Shown: positions 44,560 to 55,700, numbered from the stretch's first letter. The stretch: 64,000 nucleotides of DNA from Anodontia alba (GCA_964016985.1 OZ024828.1:11684610-11748609), one strand, 5' to 3'. Program-made: numbers and translations. Notes: generated by a model not told the origin, from the sequence alone.

Positions 44560-44832
44560 TTGTTTAAGTTGTGAGTTTTACAGCCCAGTAAACATTGTTA
44601 TGGTTGTGTCAAGCCAATCAGTTAACCTATCACACTCCCAGGACAGACTTAGTCCTCTAAATATTAGCATTTAAGCACATATTTTAGTCAGTAACTGACA
44701 ACTGCCCTTCTTGAATCAGTGGAAGGGGTAGGAATAATTTCATGATCAATCTTCAGGAGTTCTGTAGCTAAGCTGTGATTTAAATTTGTGATCCTTGATC
44801 TGCAGTCAGACATGCTACGGGTTGTGCCATGA
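44560..44832 (-). mobile_element. tRNA-derived SINE-1 copy
   Basis: Same order as the copy before it, more diverged. The plus sense shows ACAGCCCAGTAAACATTGTT, CAACTGCCCTTCTTGAATCA and GATCTGCAGTCAGACATGCT. Confidence 0.75.
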
Positions 44833-45074
44833 AGCAGTTACAAAGACAAATCAGACTGCTCAAATGGGCAGGCTTATTCGAGTCTTTGTTGAGAGCATAT
44901 GTCAGAAGGTATGTTTTATCATGTCAGAACAATTATTTTGTAAATATCTGGGTTCACTGGTTAGTGTATTTACTCTAAATATTAGGACATTTTAAATCCC
45001 GTCAAGACTTGCCCGCAAATATCTTAAATCCCCACAAGACTTGCCCTCAAACATCTAAAATCCTCTCAAGACTT

Positions 45075-47105
45075 GCCCTCAATCAAGATGGCCCTGTATC
45101 GCCATGACATGTTTCCAAGACAACTGGTTTCAGTTCAAAAGAAGAATTTAGTTCAGCATAGATAGGCCAGATGGCAGCCATCTTGGATTTCCAATCATAA
45201 TAATTTTACATACTTTTGATCTACAAGTCACCTCGAAATTTCCAATAGGTTTCGAGTCAATTGGCCTTTTGGTTCAGCATAGAAAAGTTCAAAATAGATT
45301 TTCAACATGGCTGCTAGGGCGACCATCTTGGACTTCCGATCAGAATGATTTTAGCTATTTTTGATCTACAAGGAACCCTGATACTTCCTATCAAGAATCT
45401 AGTCAATTGGCTTTTCTGTTCAGAAGAAGTTCAAAATAGACTATAATGGCAACTGTGGTGGCAATACTGGATTTCCGATCAGAATTTACTTATTTTTTAT
45501 CTACAAGTCACCCAGATACTTCCTACCAAGTTTTGATATAAATGGCCTTTAAGTTCGAGAGAAGTGCAAAATTGATTTCTAAGATAGTGGCCATGGCCAC
45601 CATCTTGGATTTATGATCCGACAATTTTAGCTATTTTTGATCGAGTCAATTCGGCTTTTGTTTCAGGTAAGGAAGCACAAAAGAGATTTCAAAGATAGCA
45701 GCCATCTTGAATTTCTAATCGGACCAATTTTAGCTATTTTTATCTACAAGTCAGCCTTGTGCTTCCTACCAAGTTTCCAGTCAATTAAACTTTTGGTTCA
45801 GAAGAAGCGAAAAATAGATGTTCAAGATGGCGGCCATCTTGGATTTCCGATCTGATTGATTTTAGCTATTTTTAATCAACTAAACACCCTGATGCTTCCT
45901 ATCAAGTTTCAAGTCAACTGGCCTTTCATTTCAGAAGTGACCCTGATGCTTTCTACAAAGTCAATTGGCCTTTCGCCTCAGGTGAAGAAGCACAAAATCG
46001 ATTTCAAAGACAGATGCCATCTTGGATTTCTGATTTGACCAATTTTAGCTATTTTTATCTACAAATCACCCTTATGCTTCCTACCAAGTTTCAAGTCAAT
46101 TAGCCTTTCGATTCAGAAGAATTGGGAAAAACAGACTTTCAAGATGGTGGCCATCTTGAACTTGCGATCTGATTGATTTTTGCTATTTTTGATCTACTAG
46201 ACACGCTGATGCTTCCTACCAAGTTTCAAGTCAACTACTGGCCTTTCATTTCAGAAGAAGTGAAAAAAGATTTTCGAGATTGTGGCCATGGTGGCCATCT
46301 TGGACATCTGATCAGACTGATTTTAGCTATTTTTTTTATCTACAAGTCACTCTGATGCTTCCTACCAAGTTTGGAGTCAACTGGCCTTTTGGTTCAGGAG
46401 AGGGAAAAATAAATCTTCAAGATGGCGATCAAGGCCATCTTTGATTTCCGATCAGAACATTTTTGTTATGTTTTATAGATCTACAAGTCACCAGGATAAT
46501 TCCTACCAAGTTTCAAGTCAATTGTCCTTTTGGTTCAGGAGAAGAAGGGCAAAAGATTTTCAAGATGGCCGCCAGGGGCTGCCCACTGGCTGCCATCTTG
46601 GATTTCTAATCAGAATTATTTTAGCTATTTTTGATCTACAAGTCACCTGTCACCTACAAGGTTTCAAGTCAACTGACCTTTCGATTCAGGAGAAGAAGCG
46701 AAAAATACATTTTCATGATGGCCATCTTGGATTTCAGATCAGAATGATTTTAGCTATTTTTGACATACAAATCATGCTTTCTACCAAGTTTCAAGTCAGT
46801 TCGCCTTTTGGTTCAGGAGAAGAAGGGACGCATAGATTTTCAAGATTGTGGCCACTGCGGCCATCTTGGATTTCTGATCGCAACAATTTTAGCTATTTTA
46901 GATCTGCAAGTCACCCCGATGCTTCCTACCAAGTTTAAAATGAGTTGGCCTTTCGGATTTCCTATCGGAGAATTTTAGATAATTTTGATCTACAAATCAC
47001 CCCGCTGCTTCCTACCAAGTTTCAAGTCAATTGGCCTTTCAGCTCAGGAGAAGAAGCAAAAAATTGATTTTCAAGATTTATGATCGAAAGGTTTTAGCTA
47101 TTTTT
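45075..47105 (+). repeat. Pearl/HINE-like array, ~160 bp units (type A), in MCM2 intron
   Basis: About twelve units, preceded by a degraded 5' end (CAATCAAGATGGCCCTGTAT). It lies in the last MCM2 intron, opposite to the direction of transcription. The 165-residue frame at 46441-46938 is a translation of the repeat. Confidence 0.85.
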
Positions 47106-47109
47106 GATC

Positions 47110-47960
47110 AGAAGAAGAAGCAGCAAACAAGAGCACCGCATGCGGGTGCCAACGCTCTGCTGGTTTGACCTTAAAAATTAGGTCAAGGTCACCAAATTCC
47201 TTTCTGCAATGGAGACCCTCCTAATTATGCTAAATACCAAATATGACCAGAATCTATCGGTGGTTCTGGAGATATAGCAGTGAAACCCATTTTCTGAACG
47301 ATCAAAGTTCCCTGGTGATTGATTGTGTTGGGGTTTAACGACACGTCAACCCTTGTGGGTCATTTTGTGTCGTCTCCCAGAGAAAGGGAGAAAAGAGATA
47401 GAAGAGATAGTAGAGGAGATGAAAGAGACGATTAGGGAAGAAATAGGAACAGGAATGAAAGTGAAGAAACAGAAGAAATAAAAACATTCCCCCTCTACCC
47501 TTACCTGCTACAAGGATAGCAGGCCTTGCCCAACTGTAAGCCAATTTCAGTTGGACGCCCCGGTGACGTAAGATACACGACACCATTGCCACTCCCAACC
47601 ACCCCGGCAAAGTTCCCTGGTGACCTTGAAAATTAGGTCAAGATCACCGAATTCTTTTCTGCAATGGAGACCCTCCCAATTATGCTAAATACCAAACATG
47701 ATAAGAATTCATCCATCAGTTCTTGTGAAATCGCAGTGAAACCATTTTTCAACAAAAATTCTAAGTCGAAAAAGGGGCATAACTGTGCCAAAAATATTTT
47801 GCGGGTTACCTCCCCTATTGGTATGAGTTCCCCTTTTCATAATGAACAACATGTCTGAGTTTCAAGTAAATATCTTCAGTAATGACAGAGATATTACAAA
47901 ATGTCAAAGTTTTTGCACGACGACGATGCAGATGCAGCCAGAGCTATGACAATACCTTGT
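47110..47960 (+). repeat. Helitron-like element starting CAAGAGCACCGCATGCGG (type G)
   Basis: The 5' end has the hairpin CACCGCATGCGGGTG. The body has GACCTTAAAAATTAGGTCAA and GCAATGGAGACCCTCC, then AAAAGGGGCATAACTGTGCC and CAAGTAAATATCTTCAGTAA. The SINE-2 at 47319 interrupts it. Confidence 0.65.
47319..47607 (-). mobile_element. SINE-2, complete copy with target duplication
   Basis: The element is bounded by an exact 16-base duplication, CAAAGTTCCCTGGTGA, at 47303-47318 and 47608-47623. This marks LINE-type target-primed insertion. Minus-strand order: CCGGGGTGGTTGGGAGTGGC, CGTCACCGGGGCGTCCAACT, a pyrimidine-rich middle, then GGGTTGACGTGTCGTTAAAC, CCCAACACAATCAA. No clear tRNA promoter boxes were found. 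Confidence 0.9.
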
Positions 47961-47989
47961 CGTTTTCTTCGAAAACAGCCAAGCTAAAA

Positions 47990-48195
47990 ATACCTTTTCA
48001 AGATGTCGGCCATCTTGGATTTTCAATCTTTACTATTTTAGCTATTTTTGATAAAAAATTAACCCCAATGCCACTTAACACTTTTCCGGTCAATTGGCCA
48101 AGGGGTGTAGGCAGAGCATGTTTTTGAAGTAAGTTGTTGACGCCGCACGACAGATATTGACCAATCGCAATAGCTCACTTTGAGCACTCTATGAG
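47990..48195 (+). mobile_element. Pearl/HINE-like 3' end (type A)
   Basis: One unit (TCGGCCATCTTGGATTTTCA) then GACGCCGCACGACAG, CGCAATAGCTCACTTTGAGC. The terminal hairpin is degraded. Confidence 0.65.
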
Positions 48196-48480
48196 TAGTC
48201 ATGCAACAATGACTTGCCAATTTCTGTGGTGTCTGATCCATGTCTAGACTGTTTTCTCCAGTTTGTCTGTCTGAGTACTTAAGAGTAATTATGATAATTT
48301 TTTAAATTTATCTGCTTAGAGTGTTTATAAATTTGGAAGTCTGAAAGCTGGTATTCAAGTTAGTTCCCTGAGAAAGATGATGCCCACCAACTTTTCAGAT
48401 GCAAAACTAACTAAAAATATTTCACCAATTTGTTATATCTGATGAGAATGATTTGGTGTTTCACATCCCTTTTATATTAA

Positions 48481-48686
48481 CCCTTGTCCTGCTGAATAAA
48501 TTAAGATGCCACACCAATTTATAATTTTCAGCCAATCAGATTACTTGATCCGGGTTGTTGATATAAATTCACATACTTAATGGCAAACAGTGCAGATCCA
48601 GATCAGTTGGCTTCTGAAGAAGCCAACTGATCTGGATCTACACTGTTTGCAAAGACAGGACATATCCGGGCTCAGCAGGACAAGGG
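48481..48686. mobile_element. PiggyBac-like MITE A, copy 2
   Basis: CCCTTGTCCTGCTGAA at the left and TCAGCAGGACAAGGG at the right between two TTAA. The internal palindrome CAGTGCAGATCCAGATCAGT is intact. Confidence 0.85.
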
Positions 48687-48712
48687 TTAAGTCATATTAA
48701 GATGATGGAAGG

Positions 48713-48845
48713 ACGACAATGAAAGGCTCTAAGCAATGGTGCCATACAGCCATGAGCAGAATTGCGTTTCTAACAGGATTTGAACATCGGACCTCAAGAT
48801 CCAAAGTCAGGAGTACTGAACACTTAGCCACCCAGACTCCTCCTC
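48713..48845 (-). mobile_element. Second tRNA-derived SINE type (SINE-3)
   Basis: On the minus strand: GGAGTCTGGGTGGCTAAGTG, TTCAGTACTCCTGACTTTGG, then GATGTTCAAATCCTGTTAG. The A-box-like TGGGTGGCTAAGTG and B-box-like GTTCAAATCC are at tRNA-like spacing with a Leu/Ser-like long variable region. It differs from the SINE-1 head. It might be a decayed tRNA gene; the lack of pairing at the acceptor ends argues against that. Confidence 0.55.
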
Positions 48846-48850
48846 CTTCT

Positions 48851-49034
48851 CATAGCTACAGATAAGAGGAGGTATCCACATAATATTTTTTCTTATTTCT
48901 CCACGAAAACATATGTTGTTGGTACTCATTATGAGGCGCTTCTAATGAGTACCCACAGCATATGTTTTCGCGAAGAAATAAGGAAGATATCAGCATTTTT
49001 TGGATGAAAAAAAAAAGCCTTATCTGTTGCTATG
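48851..49034. mobile_element. Palindromic MITE (TIR ATAGCTCCAGATAAG) beside an MCM2 donor
   Basis: From CATAGCTACAGATAAGAGGA to CCTTATCTGTTGCTATG. The hairpin arms TTCTTATTTCTCCACGAAAA and the mirror are intact, but the centre is asymmetrically shortened (ATTATGAGGCGCTTCTAATG). It ends 20 nt from the splice donor at 49054. Confidence 0.85.
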
Positions 49035-49054
49035 CTTCTGTCTGAATCGTGTAC

Positions 49055-49210
49055 CTTATCAGCAAGATCCTTCTCTGAAATCTCAATAATCTCCTGCTCC
49101 AAACCAAATCTGTTCCTCTGGAATGACATCTGGTCTTGAGCTAATTGTTTCAGAATAAACAGCAGCAGTTCGTTGTTGTCTTTCTTGTAGGACAGGTAAC
49201 GACCAAATGT
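49055..49210 (-). CDS. MCM2 exon (52 codons, winged-helix region)
   Basis: Acceptor CTTTCAG, then [36 protein letters not shown] and EKDLADK before donor GTACACG. The block [20 protein letters not shown] is characteristic of the MCM2 C-terminal region. Both boundaries are phase 0. Confidence 0.95.
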
Positions 49211-49299
49211 CTGAAAGCAGATTATCTTATTAAACAGGAATGAATACACTTCTAAAGGTGATATTTTTTTATAGTGCCTAAGATTAGTTGTTTTTTTTT

Positions 49300-49350
49300 T
49301 TTTGTTTTTGTTTTTTGTTGTTGTTGTTGCTGTTGTTGTTGTTTTTTTGT
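49300..49350 (-). repeat. CAA/CAAAA-rich microsatellite
   Basis: TTG and TTTTTG repeats on the plus strand. The lysine/threonine-rich N-terminal part of the 145-residue frame here is a product of this tract, not exon. Confidence 0.9.
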
Positions 49351-49620
49351 ATTTACCCACTTCCAATTAGTTTGAAGGGATAGGTACCCAAACATCAGTA
49401 ATTATTGCCCCATCAACAAAACAGGGTATCCAAAAGAAAAAATCTAGATACCCAAATCAATGAGAAATGGGTGGATAAAAATAGCCAAAGCTACCCAATT
49501 GCTTAAGACCTTATATGAGGCACTGAATTATCGCAGGGCAGTATTTTTCACTCTTCTGAAAGTGGAGCTATTCTTTGGAGTATCTGCTCCCATGAAAAGT
49601 AAATTAATTCCTTTAAAGGG

Positions 49621-49745
49621 CCGCACTATTCCAAAACTTGTCTTCGGGTGTATGCAGAAGGCCCAGATCAGCCTGCCCTCCTGTGCAGTCTGATCAGGAC
49701 CTTCTTGTCTGCAAACAGAATCATTGGATACAATAGAATCTCAAT
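49621..49745. repeat. Family E dispersed repeat
   Basis: CGCACTATTCCAAAACTTGT, CAGAAGGCCCAGATCAGCCT, TGTGCAGTCTGATCAGGACC. Confidence 0.6.
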
Positions 49746-49926
49746 GGGAAGCCAATGCCCAGACGAGAGTTAGTCCATGTGCAGGGTAATGTGAATCTGC
49801 ACATTTTGCACAATACACATTGTGGTCAATGCCATTCATTTCACAACTTGCCAGCCCATAAAAATAAAATATAAAATGTTCAGATTTGATAATATTTAAC
49901 AGATACTACTCTCTGGGCTATATCAG

Positions 49927-50110
49927 CAGACGGCAAATTGATGACATTTTTTTTTATTCTATTTTTCCCAGAAAACAGGATTCAACATTTTATTAACATC
50001 ATCTCTATCAAAATATCAAAACCTGTTTTCTGGGAAAAAATAAGAAAAATATTTAATATTTCAAAATGTTGTCCGCGGAAACTTTTGCCCAGAGTACTAG
50101 TGCTAAGCGT
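49927..50110. mobile_element. Palindromic MITE (TIR CAGCAGACGNC), copy 1
   Basis: CAGCAGACGGCAAATTGATG at the left, and GAAATATTTAATATTTCAAA then ATGTTGTCCGCGG at the right. The palindrome arms are TTCCCAGAAAACAGGATTCA and a partial mirror GTTTTCTGGGAAA. Confidence 0.6.
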
Positions 50111-50224
50111 TAACAGATACCCAGGTTTGTACAGGACTGTGCACCATATTTACACAATATATTCAGACAGACTGTCCCGAACAGAATGTGGCATCTGATC
50201 AGGGTCTACATATTGTTTGCCCCT

Positions 50225-51075
50225 TATAAGTGTATCCAACGGGAACGCAGTTCCCCGAAGCATGGAGCAGTTTGGCTTGCAGACGCACTACTATAGACTA
50301 CCTATGTGACCAGTGATGTGTGTGACCAAAAATGTGATGGTCCAACAAACGCTTGGGTGGTTCGGTGTTATCCTGAAAAACGATAAGCGTTCCGTGATTT
50401 GGCAGAGACTATTGACATGGCGGCCATGCCGATAACAGCAACAAAATAGCCAATAACGCTTAGTATTCCAATTGCAAGGGGTTGAATCACAAGCCTTATC
50501 ACGTCAGCCTATAAAATTTGCGATCTTGGTCATTCTGAATTTTGTCTCCACTTCGAATTTTATTTCTATCCATTCTCCATCTATTTACAAGCTAAGGATG
50601 ATTCGTTTTGTGCATAAGGTACACTTTGATGTAGATTTTTAGATAACACATAGACTTTACACGATAATCTTAAAAACTTCGACATAGGTAAGCGAACGAT
50701 AGTATATTGTCGTTGTACCTGTCATCGGATACACAAGTTTTCAGTATTCGGAAAGCATGGCCCCCGCCCATCGGGGCCTGTGAAATAAATGGGCTGCCTA
50801 AAGCCTCCATGGCAGAGCTGCTAGTAACTAAGCAGGACCCAAATTCATGTGATCGGGTCAAGTTAAAGTCCCACAAATTTGGAGGCAATGTCTCTGAACT
50901 ACTGAAATATTGTTGACTTGGACGTTATATCGCAATTCATGCAGTGGATTAGAAGTCAAGCGTGGTATGAAATCAAATTCAGTTAGATCTGGCCAACCCA
51001 CCTATGAAGCATGTGATAATTTGGATGCATGGATATAGGTAGCACCTATTAAATTCGTATTAAAGATACCAACAG
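50225..51075. other. Unassigned, apparently low-copy sequence
   Basis: This stretch lacks the repeats that fill the window. Two overlapping frames on opposite strands (50707-50916 plus, 50670-50888 minus) are too short to judge. The plus strand has GGCCCCCGCCCATCGGGGCC, a GC-rich hairpin. It may be an element with no other copy here. Confidence 0.35.
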
Positions 51076-51778
51076 TTGGTCAAGACTTGTTCAATTTTAG
51101 GGCCAATATGGAAAGGATTAAGTGTCCTAATATTTAGGGTACAAATGGAATTTCACCTGCCTAAAAGTCTTTTGGGCTAGACCAGCCCAACTGCTGATTT
51201 TTTCATACAGAAAAGAAAACAATGGCATAATAGGTGAAGGTCCCAGAAATCCTCAGCAAGGAAAATCCACTTTTCCAATACTGAAAATTACTTTTTCCCT
51301 ATTTTTATTCAGGGGTGGGAATATTAATTCAACAAAACTGCTGAAAATGTCCATACCCCTACCCTCCCCCTACAAAAATATTATATTTCAAAAAGCTTGT
51401 GTCATGATCAGAACTTTTTATTTTTCTAAAAAAATCATCAAAACCGCAGAATTCAGCTAATCCGCTGAAGGATAGGATGAAAAATCTTCTCAATACTAAT
51501 TTCAGTATTAATACCGAAAACTTTCATTTTAATTGTTCAATTCCAAATCTAGAGCAGTTAGAAATCCTTTCTTATGCTTTGTATGTATGTATATGCAACA
51601 CTGCTCTATACAGCAATTTCTTACCAATCATTGCTTATATTTTCTCATTTCCCAATTTTCAGAGAAAAACGAAAAACAAAAATCTCCCTTACGTCTGCTA
51701 ATTGCAGCTTGTTCAAGAAGCCCATGACAAGTTGCTGTCACACAAATATTTGCTTACATTTCTAGAATAATTCTAATT

Positions 51779-52090
51779 CCCCATAAAAAAACATGTTGTG
51801 GGTACTTTTAAGAACCTCTGTGAGGAGCTTCTAACGAGTATCTACAACATGTTTCTAAGGAGGACTGAAGAAAACTACCCCAAAACTGTCATAAGTTTGT
51901 CCTGAACCAGCCGTTTATTTCCTTCTACTTGAGGACATGCTAAGAAAGAATATTTGGTAGCAGTTCTGGTATTATTTTTTCTTATTTGGCAAGTTATTTC
52001 TAAGAAGTACCCACAATTTATGCAGAAATGGCAAGGCACTTCTAATGTGTACTACAATATATGTTTTTATGGAAAAATTAAAAAAATTAT
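51779..52090. mobile_element. Two degraded palindromic MITE copies (TIR ATAGCTCCAGATAAG family)
   Basis: At 51779-51865: AAAACATGTTGTGGGTACTT, GAACCTCTGTGAGGAGCTTC, CGAGTATCTACAACATG. At about 51968-52090 the arms have decayed. The terminal repeats are not visible. Confidence 0.6.
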
Positions 52091-52130
52091 CGTGGAATTA
52101 TCATCAAATGAGTCACAACTTGAAAAACCA

Positions 52131-52270
52131 CCTACCGACATGTGCTAAACATAGACTCAAATCAGCCTGCATATCCATACAGTGTTCATTGCATGAGGAA
52201 ATTTTGCATCCTTAGCTATCCAATGGGCAGGCTGATCTGAATCTTCGCTGGACGCACGAGTCTGAAGATA
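52131..52270. repeat. Family E dispersed repeat
   Basis: CCTACCGACATGTGCTAAAC, ACTCAAATCAGCCTGCATAT, GCAGGCTGATCTGAATCTTC, GCTGGACGCACG. Confidence 0.65.
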
Positions 52271-52324
52271 TTTTTTCTAACGTTGCAGCTCAAATACTCG
52301 TCATTAACAAGTACTCTGTCCTAC

Positions 52325-52507
52325 CTTTCTCATAGTTCTCATCACGCTAAACTTCTGTGTACTAATGAAACTCTCCAACATGATCCTGATTGCCATGTTG
52401 ACATCATCCTCATTGACGTACTCTCGTAAATGCATCTTTGCATGACCTTCTGCCATTCTGATCATTGATTCAATATGCCTCACTGTGATAGGTATACTGC
52501 CTGTAGC
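52325..52507 (-). CDS. MCM2 exon (61 codons, sensor 2 region)
   Basis: It reads [20 protein letters not shown], then [20 protein letters not shown] and [21 protein letters not shown], between CTTTAG and GTAGGA. The Arg in T-V-R-H-I-E-S is the sensor-2 arginine of MCM ATPase sites. The motif string and length fit MCM2 with no gap. Phase 0 at both ends. Confidence 0.97.
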
Positions 52508-52589
52508 CTAAAGACAAAAAAATAAACAACAAAAAAAAAACAAATGCTAATATCATGCTACTATTGTGCAACTGGCAGATAAATCTGTC

Positions 52590-52805
52590 AAAAACTGACT
52601 AAATTTTTGCCCATTACCAATCTAAACAGGATCTCCACAATATCAATGACCATTCCAAGTTTGGTTAAAATCCATTGGTATTTGTTCAAGGTATCATTTA
52701 AGAGACTAAAAAATGGATGGACAAACCTACAAACAGATGAACGGAAACACCTACAACCAACATGAAACTATAATACCCTGCCACTATCGTGCGGCTGGGT
52801 ATAAA
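52590..52805 (+). repeat. Type D Helitron-like fragment with 3' end
   Basis: TTCCAAGTTTGGTTAAAATC, then GATGGACAAACCTACAAACA and the hairpin CCTGCCACTATCGTGCGGCT before GGGTATAAAAA. Confidence 0.6.
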
Positions 52806-53021
52806 AATAATTTACATTGTAATTTGCAGTGAAATATGGTATAAATCAACTGCATTAAATTTACAGAAATAAAAAGAAATCAAATACCAGGGTTTTCCCT
52901 CAGGGTTTTGAAGTGAGGGCCCCAGGGACTCCTTTATGTGGAGTTGAGGGGTCCTTTAATAAGATTTAGGAGTTTATTGTTTTAAAGAGGTTAACCCTTT
53001 AAGCACTAATCACAACTACAG

Positions 53022-53170
53022 CAGACGACACTTTGAAATACTTTTTTTTTTTTCAGAGAAAATAAGGCTTGACATTTCATGTGAATTGTCTGCCTAGCAG
53101 AAAATTAACATGAAATGTCAAGCCTTATTTTCTCTGAAAATAAAATCAATTTTAGAATGTTGTCTGCTAC
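53022..53170. mobile_element. Palindromic MITE (TIR CAGCAGACGNC), copy 2
   Basis: AGCAGACGACACTTTGAAAT and the inverse ATTTTAGAATGTTGTCTGCT. The centre has perfect arms of over 30 bases, CAGAGAAAATAAGGCTTGAC and CATTTCATGT, around GAATTGTCTGCCTAGCAGAA. Copies or relics lie at 49927, 53420, 54176 and near 54430. Confidence 0.75.
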
Positions 53171-53531
53171 AATTTGCTTTTGCTTTACGGTTAACTATTG
53201 CTCAAATATTGATAATTCTTGGCCTTTAGACCACAAATAGATTAAAACACAAAGCCATAGATAAATAAAATTAATTTTGGATTTGATTATGTATGCATCA
53301 CACAGGACCCTTGCCCTTAACATTTAAGGGTCCTGAACAAGGCATTGGGGGTAAAAACTGCCAAATTCGAGTCGGGGAAAACCCTGAAATACATTTTTTT
53401 TTAAATACAACGTATGTTAGGTAGGGAAATATGATAAATATTTATCTGGATACTATTTTTACTATGACCCATGAAACCCTACTTTCTGGGAAAGATAAAT
53501 ATATTTCAAAATGTCATCCTCAGAAATATTT

Positions 53532-53640
53532 TTGGTTGGTTGGTTTGGAGTGTAACAGCCCAGCCAACACTACTACAGGTCATATCAAGCTGGTCCGTTT
53601 ATATAACTACACTTTTCGTGGGTAAGCAGTTAACCAGAAC
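53532..53640 (-). mobile_element. tRNA-derived SINE-1, 3' part
   Basis: On the minus strand it ends GTTGGCTGGGCTGTTACACT and a CCAACCAACCAA tail. The tRNA part is absent here; a head-like piece (AGTCGGATGTGCGG) lies at 53845-53900. Confidence 0.65.
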
Positions 53641-54175
53641 TCCAAGTAGGTCAAGGTCGCCAAAATCTAATTAGCTCCTTGTTATATCCCAAATATATAT
53701 TGATGAAAATTTAGTAAGACCCCAATCACTGGTTCACAAGATATTAAGATATTGTGCAGACAAGAAAGTGTGACACAGATGCCAACTTCAATACCAATGA
53801 GATCTGCACCAAAAACAGTATGTTCCCCTGCTCATAGATGGGAGGAAGGGGACTCCTGGTCACCAGATAGCCGCACATCCGACTGAGCAACAAAGGCCAG
53901 TCTGCAGAAACCTTTACAGAGCATGCTCTGCATTTACATATGTCAAGCCTTTTTATTTTCAAAAAATATGACAATAAGACATTTAATTGTATCTTCGGTG
54001 TATTAATACTTAACCCTTGAAGGAAAATGCATTTCAACATGTTCAAGGGCTCTTAGGCATAATTGGGTTAAGAAAATACAGCAAGAAAACAGAAATTATT
54101 TTTGAATTCTAAAATATTCAAAATGCAGCATCATTTATAACCATTATAAAACCTTTAACCTGGGAGGGAAAATTC

Positions 54176-54290
54176 AGCAGATGGCTGATATTTCCAGAAA
54201 ACAGGCTTTGACATTTGAAATGTCAAAGTTTATTTTCTAGAAGTAAGAAAAAATATGTCGAGAGGTTGTCTGCTGAAATAATAAGCTTTA
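54176..54290. mobile_element. Palindromic MITE (TIR CAGCAGACGNC), copy 3
   Basis: TTCAGCAGATGGCTGATATT to AGGTTGTCTGCTGAAATAAT, with the arms AAAACAGGCTTTGACATTTG and the mirror. Confidence 0.7.
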
Positions 54291-54524
54291 ATATGTTCAA
54301 CTTCCTTGTTTTTATTCAATTTTGATCAATTTAGGGAAAAAATGACAAGATATTTCATCTCAGGTGCACTCTTCAATAATACTGCATTCACTTTAAAGCA
54401 CCATTTAAAATTTATAGCAGATATTCAAAATTATTTTTCAGAGAAAATAAGGCTAGTTATTTCATATAAATCATTTGCTCAATACAAATAAAATCTTTTT
54501 TTCTTGGAATAATATTTTTCTTCA

Positions 54525-54745
54525 CCCATTTATGCTAGCATCCCATAAAAGTGACAATGGCAAACAGCATAAACCCAGATCAGATGCCGCAGAATGTGGC
54601 GTTTGATCAGGGTCTACACTGTTTGCATTAAGTACAAGAATTTCTATACAACATGGCAACAATAAAAACTACCCAGACACCCCTGCTACTGGAAATGGAC
54701 GTGTCCTAAAAGTTGAGGTAGAAGAATCTACTCAGCATAAATGGT
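54525..54745. mobile_element. PiggyBac-like MITE B, copy 4
   Basis: CCCATTTATGCTAGCATCCC at the left; CAGCATAAATGG before TTTAA at the right. The palindrome is CAGATCAGATGCCGCAGAAT with its mirror. Confidence 0.75.
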
Positions 54746-54790
54746 TTAAGGTTGTCTGCTGCTGCTGTGACTGAAACTTTTAGGGTTAAA

Positions 54791-54976
54791 AGCATAGCTC
54801 CAGAAAAAAGGGGTACCAGAAAACTATTTTTCTCATGCCTCCACGAAAACATGTTGTAGGTACTCATTAGAAATGCCAAGTGGCATTTCTAATGAGTACC
54901 CACAATATACGTTTTTGTGAAGAAAAGTATCAACAATTTTAGGAGGAAAAAAAAAGCACCTTATCTGAAGCTATGA
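54791..54976. mobile_element. Palindromic MITE (TIR ATAGCTCCAGATAAG), copy at 54.8 kb
   Basis: CATAGCTCCAGAAAAAAGGG to CACCTTATCTGAAGCTATG. The central palindrome has GGTACTCATTAGAAATGCCA, an altered core in which both arms have changed together (AATGCC and GGCATT). Confidence 0.85.
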
Positions 54977-55029
54977 AAAAGATCTACAAAAAAAGCAATT
55001 TTACCAACTCAAAACTACTGACAACATAC

Positions 55030-55185
55030 CATAGACTCTCTCCTGAGTTCAGCATACATCTTGGCTACTTTATCTTGGTCCATTTTATTCAGTTTGGGGT
55101 GAACTTTCTCCTTGGCGTAGATAATGTACTTCCTCAACAATTCCTGAGGTATGGGCTCAATAGTTGACTGTGTGTTCAGATCATT
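55030..55185 (-). CDS. MCM2 exon (52 codons, lid region)
   Basis: [20 protein letters not shown], then [20 protein letters not shown] and [12 protein letters not shown], between TGCAG and GTATGT. The I-P-Q-x-L-L-x-K-Y-I-x-Y-A-K block is characteristic of MCM2. Phase 0 at both ends. Confidence 0.97.
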
Positions 55186-55496
55186 CTGCACAAGTAAAAA
55201 AAATTCAGAGCCTGAAACTTTTTTTTTTTTTTTTTACATGAAGATACAAGAAAAATTCAAAATCTTAAAGCCTGGAATCCAGACCAGTCCCGAAAAGTAT
55301 GCAACCTGTAACTAAGTTTAAATCCAGATCAGGTGCCAAAGAGAATGCATAGCATCTGTTCAGGAACTATGCATTTTCCCACTCATCCAGCAATTTTAGA
55401 TACATCATCAAGTAGTAAAATGGACTTGACATATTTTATGACAAGTTGAAGTATGGGTAAGGAAATAAGTTGCCAGAATATTTGCCCCACGAAGTG

Positions 55497-55700
55497 AGAA
55501 AAGCTTACCTTCTGACGTGCACCCAATGAAGACTCAAATCAATCTGTGCTTCTGGGCTGTCTGATCAAGTTTTTATTGACTTCATGAAAAAACTGTACAT
55601 TCTCAGCTATCAAAAATATGTCCAGTGGAGATTCTGGTCAGACTGCAGGAATGCACAGGTTAATCTGAATTTCGCTGGATGCACGTCCAAAGGCAAGTTG
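55497..55700. repeat. Family E dispersed repeat, inverted pair
   Basis: CTTACCTTCTGACGTGCACC with GACTCAAATCAATCTGTGCT, and about 100 bases later CTGCAGGAATGCACAGG and TCTGAATTTCGCTGGATGCA in the other sense. Confidence 0.6.

Noticed and set aside
46441..46938. 165-residue open frame
   Set aside because: It is a translation of the ~160 bp array; the same peptide pattern recurs in every array block.
50670..50916. Overlapping opposite-strand frames of about 70 residues
   Set aside because: Neither shows a family pattern, and mutual overlap suggests chance in GC-richer sequence.
53744..54046. 100-residue minus-strand frame
   Set aside because: It spans a SINE-1 head fragment and part of a hairpin element; no domain is evident.
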